From the NCBI GenBank assembly GCA_902779315.1, contig CACZBC010000030.1, forward strand, positions 1 through 33,106: a stretch of 33,106 nucleotides of DNA. The letters run 5' to 3'. The position numbers were made by a program, and so were the translations under genes. The stretch's first letter is position 1, and each line of letters starts with the position of its first letter. The notes beneath the pieces were generated by a model. The model ran no database searches. It had not been told where the DNA came from and saw only the letters and a program-made list of their open reading frames with translations. Of this stretch, positions 23,251-30,293 are shown one piece after another. Source of the stretch: an uncultured Bacteroidales bacterium (GTDB lineage Bacteria; Bacteroidota; Bacteroidia; Bacteroidales; Bacteroidaceae).

Positions 23251-23892
23251 TTACTTAACAGCAACCTTCTTACCGTTCTGGATGAATACGCCCTGCTGAG
23301 CCTTGCTTACGCGCTGGCCAGAGAGGTTGTAAACGGGAGCCTTGCTGTCCTCAGCGTTGATGCTGTTGATGCCATCACCACCAACCTCGAGCTGTACAGT
23401 AATCTCACCTTCCTGATAAGAAGCAACATTAGCTGCATCAGAGAAGTTAATCTTTGAAACCTTCACGGGATACTTGCCCTTAGCAGTACCTTCGGGAACT
23501 GCAATACCAATCTTAAACATTACGTCAGTTGCAGCCTTGAAAGTGTCTTCGTTGCTGGCTGCAGAGAACTGATAAGTGTTGTTATTACCAGCTTCTTCTT
23601 CCGTAACCTTAATCATGCGCTTATCATGACCACTCTTTGCTGCAGGATATGTAACGTCTGCTACATATTTCTCGTCATCATCATTCCATTCCTGTGCGAT
23701 TGTAAAACCTTCAGGAAGTGTTACCCAGCAAGCAGCAGCGGTAATAACACGAGGAGCATCCTCAGCAAATTTAATCTCAAGATAAGCGGTTTGACCAGCC
23801 TCTGCGACCACGTTGTCAGCAGAAAGAGTCATTTGTGCCATTGCTGCAGCGCTGCACAGCAAAGCAACCATTGTCATGTAAATCTTTTTCAT
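23251..23892 (-). CDS. Secreted cohesin-like beta-sandwich protein with sorting-like tail
   Basis: A 213-residue protein with signal peptide MKKIYMTMVALLCSAAAMA. The mature part resembles a cohesin-type sandwich: LSADNVVAEAGQTAYLEIKF at the start, VTLPEGFTI in the middle, and GKYPVKVSKINFSDA toward the end. The C-terminus has VYNLSGQRV then GVFIQNGKKVAV, the same kind of tail seen on the GH5-GH43 and SGNH proteins here. It follows the dockerin-like protein gene by 51 bp and shares its terminator, so the two are one operon. The cohesin resemblance is by pattern only and needs a profile search. No catalytic residues are seen. Confidence 0.75.
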   Translation of the reverse strand: MKKIYMTMVALLCSAAAMAQMTLSADNVVAEAGQTAYLEIKFAEDAPRVITAAACWVTLPEGFTIAQEWNDDDEKYVADVTYPAAKSGHDKRMIKVTEEEAGNNNTYQFSAASNEDTFKAATDVMFKIGIAVPEGTAKGKYPVKVSKINFSDAANVASYQEGEITVQLEVGGDGINSINAEDSKAPVYNLSGQRVSKAQQGVFIQNGKKVAVK

Positions 23893-23943
23893 TGTTGCTT
23901 GAATTTATTAATTGGTTTATACTTTGTTATTTCCTTATTAGTT

Positions 23944-24675
23944 TTATTCGCCACCAGCCATGATGTTCAGGACTGCTACTGCGTCAGCAATAGACACATC
24001 ACCATCACCATTCACATCAGGATCGCCAGGAACTTCAGCACCAGCCATTGCGTTCAGAACTGCAACGAAGTCAGCAACAGAAACATCGCCATCGTTGTTC
24101 ACGTCACCCTTCTTACCAGGAGCTGTGCCTTCTTCGATGGTCCACTTGCCTTCCCAAGAAGCTCTCTCGCGAATAGTAGTACCGTCAATTTCAGTAAGTT
24201 TGGTGTTGGTAACCTTCACTTCGTTTTCGCCAACAACTGCGCCACCTTCGCCACCAGCAATTGCAACCTGGATGGTAGCAACTGCGCCAGCAGTACCTGT
24301 CAGGGCAAAGAGGGGCTTACCTGTCTCTTCATCAACAGGACCAGCACATGTGATGGTAACAGAAGAACCGTCTTCACTTACAACAACTGTGAGAGGGTTG
24401 AAGGGAGCTTCTTCAGTTCCGCAATATCCCTCGGGATAGCGACCGTCTACGATAGCAGCAGAACCGTCTACATAAGTAACGCCCTGAGGAAGAACAACTG
24501 TGCAAGACCAAATAGAAATGGCGTTGCGGTTGTCCATGTTCAATGTCAGAGTCGCATTCTCGTAAGTTTTGCCGTTTTCTGCAGACACTGTAATCTTGTA
24601 AGCTTCAGTCAAAGAAGCCCAAGTGGCTGTCATCATAAAGAATGACACCAGAGAGAGTAGAATTCTCTTTTTCAT
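23944..24675 (-). CDS. Secreted protein with cohesin-like domain and type I dockerin-like repeats
   Basis: A 243-residue protein. Its signal peptide is MKKRILLSLVSFFMMTATWA. A beta-sandwich (about 22-185) follows, with YKITVSAENGKTYENATL, VVLPQGVTYVDGS and FALTGTAGAVATIQVAI. The C-terminus (188-243) has two EF-hand-type repeats, DVNNDGDVSVADF and DVNGDGDVSIADA, each followed by VAVLN and a methionine-glycine end, as in type I dockerins. The protein therefore has a likely cohesin-like domain and a dockerin-like module in one chain. It could bind calcium and either fold on itself or pair with the next gene's product. It has a full promoter. The dockerin repeats are clear; a cellulosome role is not shown. 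Confidence 0.85.
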   Translation of the reverse strand: MKKRILLSLVSFFMMTATWASLTEAYKITVSAENGKTYENATLTLNMDNRNAISIWSCTVVLPQGVTYVDGSAAIVDGRYPEGYCGTEEAPFNPLTVVVSEDGSSVTITCAGPVDEETGKPLFALTGTAGAVATIQVAIAGGEGGAVVGENEVKVTNTKLTEIDGTTIRERASWEGKWTIEEGTAPGKKGDVNNDGDVSVADFVAVLNAMAGAEVPGDPDVNGDGDVSIADAVAVLNIMAGGE

Positions 24676-24723
24676 AAAAACTTAGTTTTAGTATTATTAA
24701 TGTTGTTTTATACTTTTCTGCTG

Positions 24724-24754
24724 CAAATTTAGTGCTTTTTTCATAACCACCAAA
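24724..24754 (-). promoter_or_regulatory. Promoter of the dockerin-like operon
   Basis: -33 TTTG (24751-24754) and -7 TAAATTTG (24724-24731), 19 bp apart on the minus strand, about 49 bp before the start codon. Confidence 0.8.
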
Positions 24755-24842
24755 ACTTTTTCACTTTTTTTTTCTCCTTTTTATGAAAAAAGTTGGTCAA
24801 AACGAAACGATGCACGTAAAAAGCAGGCGTATTCCATATATA

Positions 24843-25256
24843 TTATAGTCCTCGAGCCCTCATAATGATGTCGCGAGCCTCTGTTATCTCACGAAACTTC
24901 TTCTCTGCTTGCTCTCTTGCAGCCTCACCTTGTGACTCGACTCGATCAGGATGATAGCGAAGTGCCAACTCACGATAGGCTTGCCGCACCTCGTCGTCTG
25001 TCGCCGTCTCACTAATGCCAAGTGTCCGATAGGCTTCCTGCAAGGTGACATCAACGTATGGCTGCCAGCCACGCTCCTGTTTGTCGTAGTTCGAGAAGTC
25101 GTCTGAATCGTGTTGGAAGGTGAAATGTATGGTGGGACGCCGATACATGGAGTCGAGAAGCCAACCCAAGAGGAAGCCGAAGATGAGTCCCCGACCTCCA
25201 CCTATTCGCCAACCTATGATGGCAAAAATGATTCTGAAACTAAGCAGGCATGACAT
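24843..25256 (-). CDS. Small membrane-anchored J-domain protein
   Basis: A 137-residue protein. A glycine-rich hydrophobic N-terminus (about 8-33, IIFAIIGWRIGGGRGLIFGFLL) is a likely membrane anchor, and a linker follows. A C-terminal J domain from about 72 has EAYRTLGISETATDDEVRQAY and the diagnostic HPD in LRYHPDRVE, ending with KKFREITEARDII. It should recruit and stimulate a DnaK-type Hsp70 at the inner membrane, as DjlA-like proteins do. It starts 25 bp after the PD-(D/E)XK gene, the last gene of that operon. Confidence 0.88.
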   Translation of the reverse strand: MSCLLSFRIIFAIIGWRIGGGRGLIFGFLLGWLLDSMYRRPTIHFTFQHDSDDFSNYDKQERGWQPYVDVTLQEAYRTLGISETATDDEVRQAYRELALRYHPDRVESQGEAAREQAEKKFREITEARDIIMRARGL

Positions 25257-25281
25257 GATTCATTATGGGTTCAAGGTTCTT

Positions 25282-26133
25282 TCAAAGCGTCTTTCGAAGT
25301 TCCTCAGTAACACTTTTGACAGGCACCACCTGATAATCTCCGTCTTTGAGCCAAATGAGGCAACGCGAGATGATGGGAATGCCAATGTCTTCGAGCATAA
25401 GAGCATAGAGGGAAAGTTGTATGGTGTAGAGCGAGAAGTCTTCTTCTGTCATATAATCGAAGGGAAACTGCAGCATCTTTCCATACCTCCTATTGTACTC
25501 GTTTGCAAGATTGGCGTTAGTCTTATAGTCGAGGATGATGAAGCCTTCCCGTTTGCCATTGCTTCCGTCGTTGTAGTAAAGCATGTCGAAGGTTCCCGCA
25601 ATCTGCTCTTTGAGGTTTCGCTCCTGACAGGGATTCTTTCCACTATACACTCTTCCTTCGTTGAGGACAAGGTGCATACTTTTGGGCAATTCATTCATGA
25701 ACTTGAACACAGCCTCTTCCTTTGGATGAATTGGAGCGAGGAAACCATATTCGGGCATGTATTGACTCTCCACAATAGGGCAAATGCGTTCAGGCATTCC
25801 TGCTCGCAAATAGCCGAGACTCTCGCCATAAGCGTGAGTCTTGGTGCCAAGTGTGGTGGCACGGAATTGAATCTGTCGCCATTGCTGAATCCAGTATTCT
25901 GGAGTCTTGCCATTCTTCTCTGCATAACACTTTGCCTGCAGTTGTTCGTTGAAAGGTTCACGAATGAATTGATGAGCAACATTCGTAGCAGAGGTCAACT
26001 CCTTTCCGTTCAGGACATAGCGATGCCCTTCGTTATAGAATTCAAGGTCCTCAAACTCGCTAAGGACCTTTCTGCGCACTTCCGTCACCACTTCAGGCTC
26101 GCCAGCCACAGTGAACATCTTGTCTTCCCTCAT
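25282..26133 (-). CDS. PD-(D/E)XK nuclease-like protein
   Basis: A 283-residue protein. The core resembles RecB/Cas4-type exonucleases: GTKTHAYGESL near 96-106 (GTxxHxxxE), AGTFDML with Asp183, ILDYKTN with Asp202 and Lys204, and the QLSLYALML motif with Gln239 and Tyr243. These make a full catalytic set, so it is probably active on DNA ends or single strands in the cytoplasm. The ATG at 26133 overlaps the stop codon of the large secreted SGNH gene (ATGA), an odd coupling between an envelope enzyme and a nuclease. Met6 (26118) is an alternative start. Its role in the cell is not known. Confidence 0.8.
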   Translation of the reverse strand: MREDKMFTVAGEPEVVTEVRRKVLSEFEDLEFYNEGHRYVLNGKELTSATNVAHQFIREPFNEQLQAKCYAEKNGKTPEYWIQQWRQIQFRATTLGTKTHAYGESLGYLRAGMPERICPIVESQYMPEYGFLAPIHPKEEAVFKFMNELPKSMHLVLNEGRVYSGKNPCQERNLKEQIAGTFDMLYYNDGSNGKREGFIILDYKTNANLANEYNRRYGKMLQFPFDYMTEEDFSLYTIQLSLYALMLEDIGIPIISRCLIWLKDGDYQVVPVKSVTEELRKTL

Positions 26134-29100
26134 TTGCTGCTCAGAATTTTCTTGCCTTGACTGATGTTTATACCCCTTACCGGACGACTGAGGCGTTGGC
26201 CTGCAAGGTTGTAAAGCTCGCCTCTATTCGGAAAAGGGACAGAAACAGAACCTATGCCAGTATCGTCATCGGGAAGAGGAACTTCAACCAGCGCATCAGT
26301 AAACGTAGGACGGAACTCCGACACTTGTATCACGCCATTCCCGCCACCTTTCCTAGCTGTGATGACCCACTTGAAACTTTGGTATGCCTTCGTCGTTTCA
26401 GATGGTAATGTATAAGTATAGGTCTTGAAGTTCTGGTCCTGAAGTTTTGTGTCGTTCGTGACAGAAGCTATCAGTTCCCACGAAGCATCGTCCTTGCCTG
26501 GATTGCTGTCGGCAGTAGAGCCGTAGAGCTGCCAAGACTTGGGGTTGCGACCTGGATAAGTGGCATTATCGTTGGCTGTCGTAATCGTATATCCTGTCAC
26601 GAAGATGGGCAGAGACGAGTGGAAGATGTTGTACACGGCATTCCCTTCGCCACCATTTAGGCACCATTTCGAGGAAGTGTTGCCGTCGACAATCTTATCG
26701 TAGTCTTCGCCTGAGCCGAAACCTGCCGAGCCTTCATCTGGAATGAAGAAGACGTCGGCACTTGTCTTCTCGTATTCTTTCGTCTTTGCAGAGCCGTAAT
26801 AGAGCCTGTTTGTGCTTTGAGCAAGGTTCTCCATATCGTTTTCTCCGCCAAGAGGAGCGTACATTTCGAGGCTGGATTTCAGCATACGTCCGTTGCAAAC
26901 TGCTGTGATCTCTTCGGGTGTCATACCTGAACGCCAGAAAGACAACTCGCTAACTTCGCGACTATTGTTGTCGTCGCCAACACTGACAAATTCAATCTTC
27001 GACAAACGCTCCCCTATTTCGCCAGCCTTTACCTTGTCGACATACAGGATGGTGCGACGCTGTGCATAGTAACTTGTCAGGGAGATGTTGTGCCAATTCC
27101 CGTCGTTGATTGTTGTGGTGGAAGTGATTGTCGAGCCTGTTGGAGCTGTGTATGTGACGGTTCCATCAGCATTGACTCGGACGACAGCCTCTTCCAAAGA
27201 AACTGCTTGAACGAGAGAGACAACCTGACCTTCTGTGCCTTTGAGGCGAACTGTTACTGTGAAAGGATGAACTGTCTCTTCTGGTTCAAAGTAGACCCGT
27301 TTTCCTGCAGCGATAGTCATGCTCTTTGTCTGGTTGCGAACCGGCTGAGGTTTGCCTGCCTTGAGAGCGTCAAAGAGCGAAGGCACCATTGCATACATGA
27401 ATTCTGCATGGCCAGCCGTGTTCTGATGGTAAGTGTCGGCAACATATCCGTCAGCCCATTGTCCGTTACCCTTATCGATAGAACCGAGAACGTTGGTCGA
27501 GGGGACATCCCATTCGTGAATGAGCAGATTGAGTTGCTTCACATAATAGTAGTCGTCGTTGTTGTAGTCGCTACGAGTATAGTTGTTCATCACCATCGGT
27601 ATCTTCCCGTCTGCGCGAACCTTTCTTATTAACGAGAGCATGTTGTCGCGCCATTGATTGAAGACAGATTGCTGGTTGCTCGCTCCATGAATGCCTTCGT
27701 TGCCAAGCGATAGACCGAAGATGACATAACGGCCAAAGTCGCGAGTCAGGTCATCGTAACGATTCAGGAGGTTGGTTGTGGTGTTGCCTCCGATGGAGAC
27801 ATTCGTTGTGTAGAAGGGATTCTCGCTTCTGCCTTCATTATGGCGGGCGATGAGTTGCTGACCATAAAGGTAGCGATAACCCTTCCAATCGGTAGCGCCT
27901 TGACCGTTTGCAACAGAAGAGCCGAAGACGGATATGCGGTACTCGTCGATTGGGGCCGATATGTCGTACACCATATCCTTCATATTGACGGTGATGGTAT
28001 AAGTGCCAGAGTTCTGATAGATGTTCTCCACGCTTTGTCCCTTCTCGACTTCTCCGAGCACATATCTTGTTGCAGCACCTTGAAGACGCTTAATGGCGTA
28101 GGCGTCGTTGTTGTTGAGAGCGAAGTACATTGTCTTGTCAACCCATTGCTGAGAGGCGGTTTCCAGGAGTGTCACCTCACCCTCGAAGATGCCATTCCCT
28201 TTGTAAGGGATGGTGGGATTGCCTGCTCCGATGTTGCCTCGAACGTTCATCGTGACAGGAAGAACCGTGACTGTCTTGTTTCCCGTATTGACTGTGATGC
28301 GAGCCACACAGTTTTGTGCGACAGAGAACGGCGTTTCACCTTCGACATCGAAACTGCCGCCACCTTTATCCGAAAGCGTCACCGTCTCGCCATCAACTTT
28401 GCCAGAAAGTGTGAAAGTGCCTGCTTCGAGACGGGCAAAGGTTTCATAGAGGTTGCTTCCAAGCGATTTGAAAGTCACATCCTCTGCATTTCCGCTGAGA
28501 GAAAGGCTTGCGAATTCGAGCGGTTCTTCAGGCCGAGTTCCGCCTTCGTACTCTTCCACCCTCATCGCGCTGATGTGTGCCATTCCGAAGACTCGCTGGT
28601 AGGTGATGAAGATGTTGCCGCTCTTGTCCGGATAGATATAGTCGGTCTGCAGAATGTTTCGCAGGTTGCCGTGATAGCCCTCGCCACCTATGTCCGAACC
28701 CGAAGTGGTTTGTCCGCCAGTCCAAGTCTTTTGTCCCTTGAAGGTGTAGAGTGTGGCGCGATTGTCCGTATGATTGCGAGAGCCGTAAATGTAGAAGCGA
28801 TAGCAATGTTCGGGATTGAGTTTGGTCATCTTGAAGGAACGCACTTCTGCGTTATCTGTGAAGACATAATCCTCCGTAGCCGTCTTTATGGCGAGGTCTC
28901 CCAAGTCGTCCGAGGTTGGATTGTTGTTGCCTCCAGCATCAATGCCATTCGTGTAGGTCTTCTCCACGACAGTGAATCTGGCCCCAGTCGTAGTGCCTCC
29001 ACTGTTTTTGACGATAATCGTCTTGTTTGCCGAGATGACGTTGCTTGTGCTTGTTGTCGAGGTGATATTGTTCCAGCGATTGCCGTTCGCGTCTGTTCCA

Positions 29101-29894
29101 GTAGTCTGATGTCCGCGAGTATTATTGCCTGTCTCGCCGAAATCGAAGTACATCTTTTGCGTCAAGATCAACTCTTGGTTAGGCCGTTCCACGCCAGACA
29201 CCTCCTCCATCTTCATGCAATTGAGATAGACCATGATGCCTGAGGTCTTCTTTATAATGGTGAGGTCAATGTTGCCGCTCTTGTCAGGGAAAATCACGTC
29301 AGAGGTCAGGACCTTATTATTGTTGCCGTTATAACCTCCGTTGCCTATTCCAGAGCCTGACATCACCATTTCCTCGCGCCAACAGTTCTCGCCTGTCAAG
29401 TCGAAGTCGGCAGCTCTGGTATCCGTCGCAGTTCTCGAGCCGAAGAAATAGAAGCGGTAACCTTTGCTCAGGTCGAGTCCTTTGAAGTGGATGACGCCAT
29501 AGTCCTGACTGCCTTCCAGGAAGATGTAGTCCTGAGTCGCGCTCTCGATGGCGAGGTCGCCAAGCAAGGTTCTGGAGGGACTCTGCAAGCCGCCATTGGT
29601 ATAGCCATTCGTCGAGAAGCGGGATGAGAGCTGCAAAGTGCAGTCAGTCGTCGTGTTGCTCGAGGTGACAAGACTGATTGTTTGCGGATAGGCTTTGTCT
29701 GGCGCTCCTGTTCCTTTGCCGAAGATATTGTTCCAATAGTGTCCGTTCGCATCGGCTCCGACAGTCTTGTAGCCCTGATTCGACACATTGTTCTGACCGA
29801 AGTCAACATAGAAAGTGCGCTCCACCGTTTGTGACTCGGCATTCATTATGCTTGCGAAGAGTGCAAGCAGAAGCAACGTCTGTTTCGCTTTCAT
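26130..29894 (-). CDS. Secreted multidomain SGNH-hydrolase protein
   Basis: About 1254 residues from ATG at 29894, with signal peptide MKAKQTLLLLALFASIMNA. Two homologous beta-rich domains of about 200 residues follow (about 26-230 and 245-450). Each contains DFG, DANG-x-x-WNNI, GDLAI, a YRFY-x-x-GSR motif and PDKSGNI. An Ig-like/starch-binding-like segment comes next. The SGNH/GDSL esterase domain spans about 652-845: ISVFGSSVANG (Ser near 658-660), SIGGN, GLSLGNEG and the DTYH end motif. After that are a LamG-like region and an F5/8-type discoidin-like domain (VDGNTSSKWCLN). The C-terminal tail has YNLAGQRL, then GINISQGKKI. It probably removes acetyl or similar esters from plant or host glycans. 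A longer start at 29933 overlaps the promoter and is rejected. Confidence 0.85.
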   Translation of the reverse strand: MKAKQTLLLLALFASIMNAESQTVERTFYVDFGQNNVSNQGYKTVGADANGHYWNNIFGKGTGAPDKAYPQTISLVTSSNTTTDCTLQLSSRFSTNGYTNGGLQSPSRTLLGDLAIESATQDYIFLEGSQDYGVIHFKGLDLSKGYRFYFFGSRTATDTRAADFDLTGENCWREEMVMSGSGIGNGGYNGNNNKVLTSDVIFPDKSGNIDLTIIKKTSGIMVYLNCMKMEEVSGVERPNQELILTQKMYFDFGETGNNTRGHQTTGTDANGNRWNNITSTTSTSNVISANKTIIVKNSGGTTTGARFTVVEKTYTNGIDAGGNNNPTSDDLGDLAIKTATEDYVFTDNAEVRSFKMTKLNPEHCYRFYIYGSRNHTDNRATLYTFKGQKTWTGGQTTSGSDIGGEGYHGNLRNILQTDYIYPDKSGNIFITYQRVFGMAHISAMRVEEYEGGTRPEEPLEFASLSLSGNAEDVTFKSLGSNLYETFARLEAGTFTLSGKVDGETVTLSDKGGGSFDVEGETPFSVAQNCVARITVNTGNKTVTVLPVTMNVRGNIGAGNPTIPYKGNGIFEGEVTLLETASQQWVDKTMYFALNNNDAYAIKRLQGAATRYVLGEVEKGQSVENIYQNSGTYTITVNMKDMVYDISAPIDEYRISVFGSSVANGQGATDWKGYRYLYGQQLIARHNEGRSENPFYTTNVSIGGNTTTNLLNRYDDLTRDFGRYVIFGLSLGNEGIHGASNQQSVFNQWRDNMLSLIRKVRADGKIPMVMNNYTRSDYNNDDYYYVKQLNLLIHEWDVPSTNVLGSIDKGNGQWADGYVADTYHQNTAGHAEFMYAMVPSLFDALKAGKPQPVRNQTKSMTIAAGKRVYFEPEETVHPFTVTVRLKGTEGQVVSLVQAVSLEEAVVRVNADGTVTYTAPTGSTITSTTTINDGNWHNISLTSYYAQRRTILYVDKVKAGEIGERLSKIEFVSVGDDNNSREVSELSFWRSGMTPEEITAVCNGRMLKSSLEMYAPLGGENDMENLAQSTNRLYYGSAKTKEYEKTSADVFFIPDEGSAGFGSGEDYDKIVDGNTSSKWCLNGGEGNAVYNIFHSSLPIFVTGYTITTANDNATYPGRNPKSWQLYGSTADSNPGKDDASWELIASVTNDTKLQDQNFKTYTYTLPSETTKAYQSFKWVITARKGGGNGVIQVSEFRPTFTDALVEVPLPDDDTGIGSVSVPFPNRGELYNLAGQRLSRPVRGINISQGKKILSSK

Positions 29895-29930
29895 TGATTT
29901 GTATGGGTTGTATCCTGTTATTATTCGCTG

Positions 29931-29938
29931 CAAAGATA
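29931..29938 (-). promoter_or_regulatory. -7 box of the SGNH operon
   Basis: TATCTTTG on the minus strand, about 37 bp before the chosen ATG. The -33 region has only CTTG at about the right spacing. Confidence 0.6.
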
Positions 29939-29993
29939 ATGCAAAAAAAGATAACTTGCAAGCATTTCCGCAGAATAATGACTGGAGACGTTT

Positions 29994-30126
29994 CCAAACG
30001 AAGGCAGCGACGAAGGCAATCGTATAGTGTTACGTTTGCCATCGTATAGTGCGACGTTCGCAATTAACTAGTGTGACGTTCGCGATTTACTAGTGTGACG
30101 TTTGCCATCGTCACTGCCTTCGTTGG
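29994..30126. repeat. Array C: five 22-bp units flanked by inverted repeats
   Basis: Units begin at 30001 (degenerate), 30023, 30045, 30067 and 30089. They open TATAGTG or ACTAGTG and continue with (G/T)ACGTT(T/C)GC. The array is bracketed by an inverted repeat: ACGAAGGCAG (29998-30007) and CTGCCTTCGT (30114-30123), nearly extending to CCAAACG / CGTTGG. It lies just after the alpha-2-macroglobulin stop and is antisense to that gene. Confidence 0.85.
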
Positions 30127-30131
30127 AGAGA

Positions 30132-30293
30132 CTACTTGACCTTGAACTTCTCGCCAGCAGTATTCGACTGGAATTCAGGCGCATAAAGGCAGGTCAGACG
30201 GGCTGGAGGCAAGAGGAAGTTGCCGTCTCGACTCACAATCCAATCCTCTTCAATAACATAGGTTCCTCTTGGCAGTCTGTCCATGAAGTACCC
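30132..30293 (-). pseudogene. Displaced C-terminal end of the alpha-2-macroglobulin gene
   Basis: In the frame next to the main one this stretch encodes YFMDRLPRGTYVIEED, then ending LTCLYAPEFQSNTAG. That is the usual terminal motif of bacterial alpha-2-macroglobulins (F-x-D-x-LP-x-GTY, ..., YAPEF). It continues exactly where the main frame runs out of homology, so it is the true C-terminus cut off by a frameshift near 30293. It is not a separate gene. Confidence 0.8.

Noticed and set aside
29895-29933. Upstream start for the SGNH protein
   Set aside because: It overlaps the -7 box and precedes a complete signal peptide starting at 29894.
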